Shown: positions 22,368-30,396 of the stretch, piece by piece | How positions within the stretch are numbered: position 1 is the stretch's first letter | Layout of the letters: each line of letters starts with the position of its first letter | Source of the DNA: Candidatus Gottesmanbacteria bacterium RIFCSPHIGHO2_01_FULL_40_15 | GTDB lineage: Bacteria > Patescibacteriota > Microgenomatia > 2-02-FULL-39-11 | DNA length: 38,657 nucleotides | Reading direction: 5' to 3' | NCBI GenBank assembly: GCA_001779115.1 | Contig: MFJF01000006.1 | Coordinates: 359-39,015, forward strand | Made by a program: the position numbers and the translations under genes | The notes under the pieces: generated by a model | Database searches by the model: none | What the model was told of the DNA's origin: nothing | The model's input: only the letters and a program-made list of their open reading frames with translations

Positions 22368-23216
22368 TTACTTTCTAAGAAAACCCTGTGTCGTTCCTTT
22401 CAGGATAATTTGAAGAAAAAATTGTGAACCTGTAATTTGCCTGTTTATTCGCCATGGTTGGTTGACTAACCGGAAAAGCCATTCCTGGCCTCTTACTCTC
22501 AGAAACAATGGCGCCCGCCTGGCATTTCCTGTTATATAATCAAACGATCCACCGACTCCCATAATTACCAAAGGTGAGTTACCTGTGTAATATCTTAATC
22601 GGTCTATAAAAATTTCCTGTTTGGGGAATCCCAACGCTACAAAAAACATATCAACTTTTTTCCGCAATATTTCTTTAGCTAAATTTCGCATATAAATTCT
22701 GCTGTCTGCTTCCTTTTTATCCGAATAAATTGATAATTTTAATTTATCGTTGCTTAAATTTATTTCCGGTTCGACAAATACCGAAATTTTCAGTTTCGGG
22801 TATAATTGCCGTAAGCACTCAGCCGTCTTGACTGCTAAACCTCCTCTTCCTCCTATAAGTCCTATTCTGAAGACATTTTTTTCGCTTAATTTAACCAGTT
22901 CCGACATCAAATCAACACCTGGAATTGTGTTTATTTTAATCCCCCATTCCTTTTTCATCGCCCATACAATGCCGGATCCGTCAGCAATATTGATTTGGCT
23001 TGAATTGACGATCCTTTTAAATAAAGGATATTTTTGGGCAAAAGTAATAATTTCCGGATTCGGTGTGAAAATAACCAAAGGTTTTGGTTCTTTTTTTGCA
23101 GATTGAAAATTGGAATTTGGCAATTGTTTAAGATACTTTCTTACTTCTTCTAGGATATTTTCTTTAGTGGTAATTGATATCTTAACACCTAAAAGTTTTT
23201 TGAATTTTATACTCAT
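22368..23216 (-). CDS. WecG/TagA/CpsF family glycosyltransferase (GT26)
   Basis: This family transfers N-acetylmannosamine-type sugars to lipid-linked GlcNAc in teichoic acid or enterobacterial common antigen synthesis. Motifs seen are TPNPEII near residue 51, NIADGSGIVWA (about 76-86), GLIGGRGG, FFVALGFPKQE and GVGGSFDYITGNARRAP. The family's GQEWLFRL-x-QP-x-R segment is also present. At 282 residues it is slightly longer than usual, partly from a lysine-rich insert near 35-45 (SNFQSAKKEPKP). It sits near the GT4 genes and mreB, supporting a role in cell-surface glycan synthesis. The sugar used is not known. Confidence 0.9.
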   Translation of the reverse strand: MSIKFKKLLGVKISITTKENILEEVRKYLKQLPNSNFQSAKKEPKPLVIFTPNPEIITFAQKYPLFKRIVNSSQINIADGSGIVWAMKKEWGIKINTIPGVDLMSELVKLSEKNVFRIGLIGGRGGLAVKTAECLRQLYPKLKISVFVEPEINLSNDKLKLSIYSDKKEADSRIYMRNLAKEILRKKVDMFFVALGFPKQEIFIDRLRYYTGNSPLVIMGVGGSFDYITGNARRAPLFLRVRGQEWLFRLVNQPWRINRQITGSQFFLQIILKGTTQGFLRK

Positions 23217-23462
23217 AATAAAATATTAGAAGTTACACCGATGAATGAAGATTAACAATTCACCGGTTTTATGTATACAATTAGTATTCATATAATAATT
23301 CTTTCAATAAAGCCTTAAATAATAACAGTTTAAAACAATTTTTCTCATCTAAATATCGTTATTATCAATTAACTATAAGTTACATCCTTAATTCCCGCAT
23401 ATAAGTGAGGTATTTTATCAATACAAACTTATATAATACAATTATAAGCCATTGAGCGGATC
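23217..23462. other. AT-rich intergenic gap, 246 nt
   Basis: No open frame, RNA gene or convincing terminator was found between mreB and the glycosyltransferase gene, both on the - strand. The gap is very AT-rich and has several TATAAT-like strings in both directions, so it may hold the glycosyltransferase promoter, but I could not choose one. Confidence 0.4.
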
Positions 23463-24512
23463 TTATCGTTTGGAAATTGTTCTTTTGTATAAATCAATGT
23501 TTTCAAGTGCGACTCCGGTTCCCTTGACAACACAAAGTAGCGGATCTTCAGCTATATGGACCGCCACGCCTGTAGCCTGCATTATCAGCTTATCAATATT
23601 CTTTAAAAGTGCCGTTCCTCCTGATAAAACAATTCCTTTATCTATAATATCGGAAGCCAACTCTGGCGGAGTATTCTCCAAAACTTCTTTTATCCCGGTT
23701 ATTATGCTGTTTAACTGGTTGTTTAGAGCAGAAGCAACTTCTTCACTGGTCAATTCTATCATTCGAGGAAGTCCCGTAAGTGAATCTCTGCCGCGCACTT
23801 CCATCTTCCTGGCCGGATTTTTTACGGCACTTTTTTGCGGCATGGCATCTCCGATTTGAATCTTAACATCTTCCGCCATCCGTTCTCCTATTATAAGATT
23901 AAATTTTTTTTTAATGTATGTTGCCACTGCCTCATCCAATTTCGTCCCGGCCACTCTGACTGAATTATGAACAACTACCCCTCCCAAAGATATTACTGCT
24001 GCCTCGCTTGATCCTCCGCCGGTATCAACAATCATATTTCCCGAAGCCTGGGCAATTGGAATTTTAGCTCCGATGGCCGCCGCCAAGGGTTCTTCAATCA
24101 GATATACCGTCCGGGCTCCGGCTGATAAAGTTGCATCCATTACCGCTCTTTTTTCGACCTGCGTACATCCGGCCGGAATACATATCATCACTTCAGGTTT
24201 GAAAAATCTTGTTCTCCCGCATACCTTGTCAAGAAAATATCTGAGCATCGCCTCAGTTAATGCGTAATCGGCAATTACTCCGTCTTTAAGGGGTCTTGAT
24301 GCAATAATGTTACCGGGGGTTCTGCCAAGCATCTCTCTGGCTTCATTCCCGACAGCCACCACCCGGTTGTCTTCAATCGACACAGCTACCACCGTCGGTT
24401 CGTTTAATACTACTCCTTCACCTGCCAGATAAACCAGTGAATTTGCGGTTCCAAGATCTATTCCAAGTCGCTTAAATAACATAAAAAGAAATTCTAGAAA
24501 AAATATTAACAT
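23463..24512 (-). CDS. mreB: Rod shape-determining protein MreB
   Basis: Actin-like ATPase that forms membrane-bound filaments and guides cell-wall synthesis. Diagnostic motifs are GIDLGTANSLVY (phosphate 1), RPLKDGVIADYALTEAMLRYF, MICIPAGCTQVEKRAV, IEEPLAAAIGAKIP, MIVDTGGGSSEAAVISLGG (phosphate 2) and GIVLSGGTALLKNID (adenosine). Length (349 aa) is normal. The start at 24512 is supported by a strong AGGGAGG 8 nt upstream and gives a hydrophobic MLIFFLEFLFMLF N-terminus. That may act as a membrane-targeting helix, a role known for the MreB N-terminus. The more usual MLFKRLG start at 24482 has no ribosome site. No mreC or mreD is adjacent. Confidence 0.95.
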   Translation of the reverse strand: MLIFFLEFLFMLFKRLGIDLGTANSLVYLAGEGVVLNEPTVVAVSIEDNRVVAVGNEAREMLGRTPGNIIASRPLKDGVIADYALTEAMLRYFLDKVCGRTRFFKPEVMICIPAGCTQVEKRAVMDATLSAGARTVYLIEEPLAAAIGAKIPIAQASGNMIVDTGGGSSEAAVISLGGVVVHNSVRVAGTKLDEAVATYIKKKFNLIIGERMAEDVKIQIGDAMPQKSAVKNPARKMEVRGRDSLTGLPRMIELTSEEVASALNNQLNSIITGIKEVLENTPPELASDIIDKGIVLSGGTALLKNIDKLIMQATGVAVHIAEDPLLCVVKGTGVALENIDLYKRTISKR

Positions 24513-24520
24513 AATTTTAT

Positions 24521-24527
24521 CCTCCCT
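24521..24527 (-). promoter_or_regulatory. Strong Shine-Dalgarno AGGGAGG of mreB
   Basis: Lies 8 nt before ATG 24512 on the - strand. It supports the longer N-terminus and is one of few strong sites in the window. Confidence 0.7.
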
Positions 24528-24531
24528 ATGC

Positions 24532-24537
24532 TATAAT
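24532..24537 (+). promoter_or_regulatory. -10 box upstream of the PEGA-domain gene
   Basis: A perfect TATAAT 24 nt before the ATG at 24562. The only -35-like string, TTAACA at 24506, is 20 nt away, so the promoter is uncertain. Confidence 0.35.
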
Positions 24538-24561
24538 TACAATCACCTTTAGGCCAACAAT

Positions 24562-25791
24562 ATGCTCAGAAAAATCTTCCCTTTCGCTGTATCTATTGCC
24601 GTAATTCTTAGCCTGGCCGGAGCCGTAATCCTCTACGGCCGGGGTTATCGCTATAATCCGCAAAATAACTCAATTAATACTACGGGAATACTCTCTGTTT
24701 CTTCATATCCGGAAAAAGCTTCAATCTATATTAACGGCAAGCTGAAATCGGCAACTAATGCTTCCTTAACCCTGCCCCCGGATTGGTATCAGGTTAAAAT
24801 TACCAAAGAAGGCTATCAGTCTTGGGAAAAAAATATCCGGATTCAGGGAGAAGTAGTCAGCCAGATAGACGCCCTTCTGATACCCAATAATCCCTCGTTT
24901 AAAGCTATCACATCTACCGGGATTGAAAATCCGGTTCTGTCATCAACAGGAACTAAAATTGCTTATTTTATAACCGGCGCCGAAACGAATCCAGCTCCAT
25001 TAAAAAGCAAAAACGGCTTATGGATCCTTGAGTTGCGAACAACAACATTGGGCAACCGGAGTGAACCCAAACAGGTTTTTATTGCCGACCAGAACTATAA
25101 TTACGGCCAAGCTAAAATTTACTGGTCTCCTGATGAAAAGGAAATTGTTATAGCAATATATAACGAAGAGGATAAGGAAGGACTGCCTGTTCAGGCCTGG
25201 TTAGTCAATACGGATAATTCAGCCGATGAGATTCCCATTGATGTCACCGGTAGAACTGCCGTCATTTTTACGAAATGGGAACAGGAATCCCTGGAAAATA
25301 AAGAGCTCCAACTGACAGCGCTTCCGCTGGCTATGGCTGATTTATTGAAAAATAATGCAGCCGATATCCGTTTTTCGCCTGATGAGAAAAAAATTCTTTA
25401 TGAGGCTACCTCTTCAGCCGAAATAAAATTAATGATCAATCCTCCCCTTATTGGAGCAAATCCGACTGAAGAAGAAAGGTTATTAGAAGACGGAAAATAT
25501 TATATTTATGATATCAAGGAAGATAAAAATTTCTTCATTACGAATGTTCCTAAGGTTCCAAGCGGTGCTCTGCCTCCGGTTTGGTATACCGATTCCAAGC
25601 ATCTGCTCATAATCGAAAATGACAGTATTAATATTGTCGATTATGACGGGACGAACAAAAGATCAATTTACACCGGTCCTTTTGAAAAAAATATTGTTTT
25701 TCCCTGGTCAACAGGCAGTAAAATCGTCATTCTGACCAATTTCAATAAACAGGCTCCTCTGGTAGATTTCTATGAAATAGACCTTCGCTGA
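24562..25791 (+). CDS. Membrane-anchored PEGA-domain protein with beta-propeller-like repeats
   Basis: One transmembrane segment (about 6-26) precedes a PEGA domain at about 43-98: GILSVSSYPEKASIYINGK, LPPDWYQVKITKEGYQSW. PEGA domains are surface modules of unclear function. The rest (about 110-409) shows repeated strands with SxDEKxI motifs (WSPDEKEIVIAIY, FSPDEKKILYEA, WYTDSKHLLIIE), as in TolB/WD40-like propellers. It is therefore an extracytoplasmic sensor or scaffold, not an enzyme by sequence. It diverges from mreB across a 49-nt gap and may belong to cell-envelope functions. Common in Microgenomates-type genomes as far as I recall. Confidence 0.8.
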   Translation: MLRKIFPFAVSIAVILSLAGAVILYGRGYRYNPQNNSINTTGILSVSSYPEKASIYINGKLKSATNASLTLPPDWYQVKITKEGYQSWEKNIRIQGEVVSQIDALLIPNNPSFKAITSTGIENPVLSSTGTKIAYFITGAETNPAPLKSKNGLWILELRTTTLGNRSEPKQVFIADQNYNYGQAKIYWSPDEKEIVIAIYNEEDKEGLPVQAWLVNTDNSADEIPIDVTGRTAVIFTKWEQESLENKELQLTALPLAMADLLKNNAADIRFSPDEKKILYEATSSAEIKLMINPPLIGANPTEEERLLEDGKYYIYDIKEDKNFFITNVPKVPSGALPPVWYTDSKHLLIIENDSINIVDYDGTNKRSIYTGPFEKNIVFPWSTGSKIVILTNFNKQAPLVDFYEIDLR

Positions 25792-25875
25792 TAAATCGGC
25801 TTTACAAACTTGATATACTTAACAAGCTATAAATTATTAATCTTAATTTTTAAATTTTAATTATTAAATTTTATT

Positions 25876-26097
25876 ATGTTTGATAAAAAAACTCTGGGAG
25901 TAATATTCGGACTGATAGGAATACTGGCAATTTTTTACTTCATCAGCCGGACGGGTGAATTGAAGCAATTTTTTACTTTACCCGGAGATGATTTAAATGT
26001 CACAAATAAAAAAGTCAAATCGGAAGAGTCTTCCGGTTCCGGTCAATCTACATTCTCTGATCTGCTGGAAACCCCCACTCCCACTCCTACTCCTTGA
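25876..26097 (+). CDS. Small membrane protein with PT-rich tail, 73 aa
   Basis: A short cytoplasmic start (MFDKKT) and one transmembrane segment (about 8-24) lead to an outside tail with acidic and Ser residues, ending in TPTPTPTP. The tail matches linkers of the sortase and dockerin proteins, so this could be a truncated surface protein whose outer domain was lost. It ends 13 nt before the stop of the convergent sortase gene. It may instead be a genuine small membrane protein. Function unknown. Confidence 0.5.
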   Translation: MFDKKTLGVIFGLIGILAIFYFISRTGELKQFFTLPGDDLNVTNKKVKSEESSGSGQSTFSDLLETPTPTPTP

Positions 26098-26110
26098 CAA
26101 TCCGCGATCG

Positions 26111-26911
26111 TCACAGGGAAGAAAAGTCCGTAAAATCAGAATTCTTTTCCGCTGTTATCTCATTCAAATTCAGGTCTTTCTCAGGACGGGCTATAACAAT
26201 CAAACGCTTGAAGGTTGTTCCCGGAGGCCAACAAGTCTGCAGAGTCAACTGCTCATAATTTGTCTGTTGTGTGAGATATGAAACATCTGTCGGAGAAACT
26301 ATCATCTTATTTACCACTCTGTAAATATGCCTTTTTCCCTGGAAAATCAGATTGACTTCATCACCTTTCTCCAACTCCTTCAGAAGATAAAAAATCGCAT
26401 TGTATCTGCCGACATTCCAGAAATTATCTGTCGAATGGGCAAAAAGGTATATATTCCCGGTAACTCCGGGAAAAACTGATCCCATGGCATGGGCAACACC
26501 TTGTCTCAAAACCGGCAAATATTCTTTCTTATCGGCGGCATTAATATTGGGAAAAACAGGTGCATTTGCTCCGATTTTAGGAATTACCAGACCGAATTCT
26601 GTTGAAACTGGTGAAATAAATTCCACCTTGTCTCCTCCGCTGATCTGTCCGAAAAATGTAGATTGAGCTTCTTGGATGTTAGGTGTCGGAGTTAACTTTT
26701 CCGGTGCCGTTGGAGGAGAAGCAGGTTCTGCTTTTGCCGGCCGGAAAGTCAGTTCATATCGTACATTTCTGAGTTGATTAACCCGGTATTTGGTTTCAAT
26801 ATATAAAGCCGGTCCGAGAGTTCTGAATATGCCGAAAAGCGATGCTAAAACAAGAAAATTACCGATCGTTCGAAGAATGATAAATTTGATTTTCTCGCGG
26901 TTTATCTTCAC
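26111..26911 (-). CDS. Sortase (class D/E-like)
   Basis: An N-terminal transmembrane segment (about 9-32) and a Pro-rich linker (60-80) precede a sortase domain. The triad is clear: His 159 in YLFAHSTDN, Cys 227 in LTLQTCWPPGT and Arg 236 in KRLIVIA. The LTLQTC and RLIVIA pattern suits class D/E-type housekeeping sortases. The chain extends about 25 residues past the last strand with an acidic tail (DFTDFSSL end). The start is GTG at 26911, with a TAAAAT upstream. It is the second canonical sortase in the window; the LTLQTC stretch is shared with the lipoprotein at 10740. No cognate sorting signal is visible here. Confidence 0.87.
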   Translation of the reverse strand: MKINREKIKFIILRTIGNFLVLASLFGIFRTLGPALYIETKYRVNQLRNVRYELTFRPAKAEPASPPTAPEKLTPTPNIQEAQSTFFGQISGGDKVEFISPVSTEFGLVIPKIGANAPVFPNINAADKKEYLPVLRQGVAHAMGSVFPGVTGNIYLFAHSTDNFWNVGRYNAIFYLLKELEKGDEVNLIFQGKRHIYRVVNKMIVSPTDVSYLTQQTNYEQLTLQTCWPPGTTFKRLIVIARPEKDLNLNEITAEKNSDFTDFSSL

Positions 26912-26955
26912 TTATATATATTTTATTTTTTAGTTTTAAATTTTTATTTTATAAG

Positions 26956-27027
26956 TATCCCCGGGCAGAATCGAACTGCCATCGGAGGTTTAGGAAACCT
27001 CTGCTCTGTCCATTGAGCTACGGGGAC
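26956..27027 (-). tRNA. tRNA-Arg (anticodon CCT)
   Basis: A complete cloverleaf can be drawn on the - strand: acceptor GTCCCCG with CGGGGAT, D stem GCTC/GAGC, anticodon stem GAGGT/ACCTC around loop TTCCTAA, and T stem GGCAG/CTGCC. The anticodon CCT reads AGG. The first acceptor pair is a G-U wobble. CCA is not encoded. Two interrupted partial copies of its 5' half lie just upstream (27042-27179). Confidence 0.93.
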
Positions 27028-27041
27028 AAATTACCCTTAAT

Positions 27042-27179
27042 TAAACCTCTACTCCTTTGTCCGCCGAAGCTTTAGCGTAGGTGGATGTCCATTGAGCTAC
27101 GGGGACAACTTTTAAACCTCTACTCCTTTGTCCGCCGAAGCTTTAGCGTAGGTGGATGTCCATTGAGCTACGGGGACAA
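27042..27179 (-). pseudogene. Two tandem tRNA-Arg 5'-half copies, each interrupted by a hairpin repeat
   Basis: Two 67-nt units, identical to each other (27042-27108 and 27113-27179, period 71 nt), contain the tRNA-Arg acceptor and D-arm 5' part (27086-27106 and 27157-27177) followed by a GAGTAGAGGTTTA stretch matching its anticodon arm. At the D loop a 26-nt hairpin (27060-27085 and 27131-27156, arms TCCACC and GGCGGA) is inserted. Neither copy has a T arm, so they cannot give a normal tRNA. They look like partial duplications carrying a small mobile hairpin. Confidence 0.7.
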
Positions 27180-27253
27180 ATTACCCTTAATATTTTATCA
27201 CTCAAATGTTAAAATAGGAAAACGATTAAATTTCAAAGAAATTTATTCCTTTT

Positions 27254-27327
27254 CGGGGCGTAGCGCAGTTGGCTAGCGCGCGTCGTTCGGGACGACGAGG
27301 TCGGCGGTTCAAGTCCGCCCGCCCCGA
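27254..27327 (+). tRNA. tRNA-Pro (anticodon CGG)
   Basis: The cloverleaf is clear: acceptor CGGGGCG/CGCCCCG, D stem GCGC/GCGC, anticodon stem CGTCG/CGACG around TTCGGGA (anticodon CGG, reading CCG), T stem GGCGG/CCGCC and discriminator A. A T7 run follows at 27329. The last 19 nt overlap the 3' end of the convergent Tat lipoprotein gene. Confidence 0.95.
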
Positions 27328-28421
27328 CTTTTTTTCTCAAAAATAACATTTTGATCCTGTCCTTTTTGCTGGCCGCCAAACGCATACTCGGAAATAAGCT
27401 GTCTTAATCCTTGATTCTTGTTCCTGAATATTTTAGCAATCACCTCGGATTTATTGATATATTTTTTGTCATAAAAATCAAATGCTTGTTGTGGAGTTAT
27501 CAATTTTGCCGAAACGCTTTCGCATAAAAAGGATAAATCGTTCATTAGTTGCGATTCAAACTGGAACCTTTTCTCCTCGCCTTCATCCTTCTCAATATAG
27601 TCAAAATTATATTCCGTCAAAAGAGTTGTAAAGTCCCTCAAATTGCTCCTGCGGAAATAGTCAAAAGCATGATCTAAAGTTATCTCTCTTACATTCAGAA
27701 GTTTTGCTAAAAATTCCGCGCCTTTATATCTGGATTCAATAGGTATTTCTCCCTTTCCTGAATATCCCTTCACAGCCGCATCAGCCATCAACTCACAAAA
27801 AGCTCTGTGTAAAGCGTCATCGGTTTCATAATCGTTGGAGGTTTCAGGCTTTATCCTGGCAAAGCCATAAACTTTGAAATTGTCAAAACCCAAATCTCTT
27901 TCTTCTTCAACAGCAGTACCTAAAAACCAGGCTATTGCATCTCTTCCCGTTCCGGTTTCTAAACCCAAAGTTGTAATACCTACCCTACCGTCTTTAAGTA
28001 AGCACCAATTTAAATAAAAATCCTGATTCTGTAAAATACTTTTTATAACAACGTATATTTCTCTATTTAATAATACGATCCTGTTATTGCTTATAATCTT
28101 TTCTATCATTTCATCGGATATCGAAGGAACTGCCTCTTGCAAAGCCGTTTTATTATCAGTTACTGCTTTTCCTGCCGCCGTCATCGGATCATTATCCGCA
28201 AAAGAAAGATAAGATCTGAACTCAGTTTCAAATCTAAATTCCGGTGTTGTGGTTGTCGGTTCCGGTTGAAAAGTAATCCCGGTAGCAGCCGGTTTCTGTT
28301 GTTCTGTTCCCTCTTCAAAATCACCTCTCGGACCGCAAGCAGGCAATAATAATGCAAAGAGCACTGCACCCGTCAACTTCAGGAAATCCCTTCTTGATAG
28401 TCCTTCAATATTATTATTCAC
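27309..28421 (-). CDS. Tat-type lipoprotein of unknown function
   Basis: The N-terminus has a twin-arginine motif (LSRRDFLKLTG, residues 8-18) directly followed by a hydrophobic core and lipobox LLPAC (Cys 29), so it should be exported by Tat and lipidated. A Thr/Pro linker follows (about 45-62). The main domain (65-355) is mostly helical and unrecognised: EMIEKIISNNRIVLLNREIYVV, then ALHRAFCELMADAAVKGY, and LLNVREITLDHAFDYF. The stop codon lies inside tRNA-Pro, so the last residues (RGGRT) are encoded by the complement of the tRNA 3' end. That suggests loss of an earlier stop or an unusual overlap. Function unknown. Confidence 0.75.
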   Translation of the reverse strand: MNNNIEGLSRRDFLKLTGAVLFALLLPACGPRGDFEEGTEQQKPAATGITFQPEPTTTTPEFRFETEFRSYLSFADNDPMTAAGKAVTDNKTALQEAVPSISDEMIEKIISNNRIVLLNREIYVVIKSILQNQDFYLNWCLLKDGRVGITTLGLETGTGRDAIAWFLGTAVEEERDLGFDNFKVYGFARIKPETSNDYETDDALHRAFCELMADAAVKGYSGKGEIPIESRYKGAEFLAKLLNVREITLDHAFDYFRRSNLRDFTTLLTEYNFDYIEKDEGEEKRFQFESQLMNDLSFLCESVSAKLITPQQAFDFYDKKYINKSEVIAKIFRNKNQGLRQLISEYAFGGQQKGQDQNVIFEKKSRGGRT

Positions 28422-28523
28422 TCCGATATTATATTATCGGTTATGTAAATTTCTCAATACTCAACACATTGATAAACTTTATGCTATTATTTCAAAGGAT
28501 TCCTATATTTTCCCAACCTGTTT

Positions 28524-29174
28524 GTGATCAAAACACTTTCTCCGATAAAAACTGACTCCCGGGTCAAACTATTTCTTCTTTTTACATTGATACTGGTCTT
28601 ACTATCCTCTTTCCTTCTTTTGTATCTGAATTCGACTTTTTTGGTAACCGCAATTATCGACGGCGATACTTTAAGGCTAGATGACGGCAGAAGAATAAGG
28701 CTTTTAAGCGTTGACGCTCCTGATGAGTCACTTTGTATGGGCAACAAAGCAAAGGAAATGCTTGAAAATCTGACATTAAACAAAAGAATTTCCCTGAAAA
28801 GCGCTCTTATTGATGATTACGGAAGAACTGTTGCCAATATCTATGTTTTCAGAAAACTGATCAGCCTGGAATTGGTGGAAAAAGGATTCGCCCGCTTTAC
28901 CTCAGGCAAAAATCCTGAATTTGACAAATTAAAAAAAGCCCATGAGTATGCCAAAACGCATCAAGTGGGCATTTACTCCCCGCTATGCCGTCAAAAAAAG
29001 GCAATTGACGATTGTGATATCAAGGGAAATATCAGAAAAGGAGTAAAAACTTATTACACCCAAAATTGCCGGGCTTACTCCCAGGTGATTATTGACAAGA
29101 GTTACGGTGACCTGTGGTTTTGCACCGAACGGGAAGCCCAAGATCTGGGTTTCCAAAAAGCCGCCAACTGCTGA
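28524..29174 (+). CDS. Membrane-anchored thermonuclease (SNase-like) with C-terminal Cys/Trp domain
   Basis: A transmembrane anchor (about 15-35) precedes a staphylococcal nuclease-like OB-fold (about 38-155) with IIDGDTLRLDDGRRIRLLSVDAPDE split over two motifs and DDYGRTVANIYV. These provide the active-site Asp, Arg and Glu positions. The C-terminal 55 residues (CDIKGNIRKGVKTYY, then NCRAY and WFCTEREAQDLGFQKA) match the small domain often attached to such nucleases, a 'sunset'-like Cys module. The enzyme would cut DNA and RNA outside the cell, a possible nucleotide source for an organism with limited biosynthesis. The start is GTG; an ATG is not available nearby. Confidence 0.9.
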   Translation: MIKTLSPIKTDSRVKLFLLFTLILVLLSSFLLLYLNSTFLVTAIIDGDTLRLDDGRRIRLLSVDAPDESLCMGNKAKEMLENLTLNKRISLKSALIDDYGRTVANIYVFRKLISLELVEKGFARFTSGKNPEFDKLKKAHEYAKTHQVGIYSPLCRQKKAIDDCDIKGNIRKGVKTYYTQNCRAYSQVIIDKSYGDLWFCTEREAQDLGFQKAANC

Positions 29175-29242
29175 TAAATATTAATTAGTAAATTCTGCCG
29201 GGAAAGTAGTAAAATAAATTAAACATTATTTTCACTCAAAGT

Positions 29243-29253
29243 AAAGGAGGTGA
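29243..29253 (+). promoter_or_regulatory. Strong Shine-Dalgarno AAAGGAGGTGA
   Basis: Near-perfect complement of the 16S rRNA 3' end, with its GGAGG 7 nt before ATG 29258. It implies high expression of the small gene and shows that the organism can use this mechanism. Confidence 0.8.
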
Positions 29254-29257
29254 AAAT

Positions 29258-29527
29258 ATGGATAAAAAAACCGTGTCTGCCGACAGGCAGATCGGCAAAG
29301 TCACCCATTACTATGACAAAATAGGAGTTGCGGTAGTCAAACTTTCAGCACCTCTCAAAGTCGGTGATACCATCAGATTTTCAGGCCATGATCAGGAATT
29401 CAACCAGGAAGTAAAATCAATGCAAATAGAACATGAAAATATAGAAAAAGCCCCAAAAGGCCTTGAAATAGGTATGAAAGTCGACAAAAAAGTCAAAGAA
29501 AATGACCGGGTTTATCTGGTTACTTAA
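29258..29527 (+). CDS. EF-Tu domain 2-like small protein
   Basis: An 89-residue beta-barrel protein resembling domain 2 of translation GTPases without a G domain: GKVTHYYDKIGVAVVKL, LKVGDTIRFSGH, and GLEIGMKVDKKVKENDRVYLV. Stand-alone proteins of this kind are annotated as translation elongation factor-like and are also related to the C-terminal part of U32 peptidases. The strong ribosome site suggests abundant synthesis. Its job is unknown; RNA or ribosome contact is plausible. Its end overlaps the convergent small membrane protein gene by 8 nt. Confidence 0.8.
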   Translation: MDKKTVSADRQIGKVTHYYDKIGVAVVKLSAPLKVGDTIRFSGHDQEFNQEVKSMQIEHENIEKAPKGLEIGMKVDKKVKENDRVYLVT

Positions 29528-29735
29528 CTTTTTTCTTCTTATCAGGTTTTCGGATATAACCGTAATATATTAAATAAATAAGCGGTACAATTCCGGCGCT
29601 GTTTACTATAAGAAGAACGAGAAACCAGTATTTCTGATCCCTTCTGGCTGATTTCCAAAGTGAAATCCCCTTCAAAACCAAATCAATGATTAACATCGGG
29701 TATACCCACCAAGGTAATTGCTGTAAATTATCCAT
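29520..29735 (-). CDS. Small two-helix membrane protein (DUF5652-like)
   Basis: 71 residues with two membrane helices (about 9-24 and 36-58), a central LWKSARRDQKYWF and a basic tail (RKPDKKKKVK). The LWKxAxxxQKxWF and NSAGIVPLIYLIY pattern is that of DUF5652, frequent in CPR genomes. Function unknown. It lies between, and is antisense to, the ends of its neighbours: an 8-nt overlap with the preceding gene and 20 nt from Maf. Confidence 0.78.
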   Translation of the reverse strand: MDNLQQLPWWVYPMLIIDLVLKGISLWKSARRDQKYWFLVLLIVNSAGIVPLIYLIYYGYIRKPDKKKKVK

Positions 29736-29755
29736 TACTTTATTATACTACTCCT

Positions 29756-30379
29756 ATGGCAAAATTAATCCTGGCAAGCAGTTCCCTTGGACGGGAAAAA
29801 CTGCTCTCATATTTAAATGTACCCTTTAAAATAATCCCCAGTCAACTGGATGAAGATAAAATAAAAGGCAGTACTCCGTTGGAAACAATTAGGCTTCGTG
29901 CCCGTCTTAAAGGTGAAGACGTTGCCGGGATAATTTTAAATTCTCCCCAAATCTCTCCCAGGAATCCTGACCGTTATTTAATTATCTCTGCCGATTCAGG
30001 AGCCATAATAAATGAAAATTTGATTGGCAAGCCTGATGATAAAAAAGAAGCTGTCAGTATTCTTAAAATGCTTTCAGGCCGCACCCATCAATTTATTACT
30101 GCTGTCTACATCTTAAAAGTAGATAATAGTAAATCAAACTATTTAAAAATAATACAGGATAATTATTCAACGAGTCAGGTCACATTCAGGGATTTATCGG
30201 ATGAAGATATCAAGTTATATCTTTCATTGACCGATTACACCCGCTATGCTGCCGGTTACCGGCTGATAGGCTCACAAACATTCATAACTCAAATTCTAGG
30301 TTCAATAAGCAACGTCATCGGCCTTCCGCTGGAAGTAATTATTCCCGTCCTGAAAAAAGAAAAGCTCCTCCGGCCCTGA
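29756..30379 (+). CDS. maf: Maf family nucleoside triphosphate pyrophosphatase
   Basis: Maf proteins hydrolyse non-canonical or cell-cycle nucleotides to monophosphates. Seen are LILASSSLGREKLL at the N-terminus (SxxR nucleotide motif), IISADSGAIINENLIGKP (catalytic Asp), the GRTHQFITAV strand, YAAGYRL in place of the usual GKAGAY-type motif, and GSISNVIGLPLE. The length (207 aa) is normal, with a small insert near 62-78 (LNSPQISPRNPDR). A TATACT lies 6 nt before the ATG, so the mRNA may be leaderless. It ends 17 nt before the convergent transporter gene. Confidence 0.87.
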   Translation: MAKLILASSSLGREKLLSYLNVPFKIIPSQLDEDKIKGSTPLETIRLRARLKGEDVAGIILNSPQISPRNPDRYLIISADSGAIINENLIGKPDDKKEAVSILKMLSGRTHQFITAVYILKVDNSKSNYLKIIQDNYSTSQVTFRDLSDEDIKLYLSLTDYTRYAAGYRLIGSQTFITQILGSISNVIGLPLEVIIPVLKKEKLLRP

Positions 30380-30396
30380 CCCTGACGTATCTTGAA

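Noticed and set aside
27042-27179. Two further functional tRNA-Arg genes, or an intron-containing tRNA
   Set aside because: Neither copy has a T arm or 3' acceptor strand, so no cloverleaf can form.
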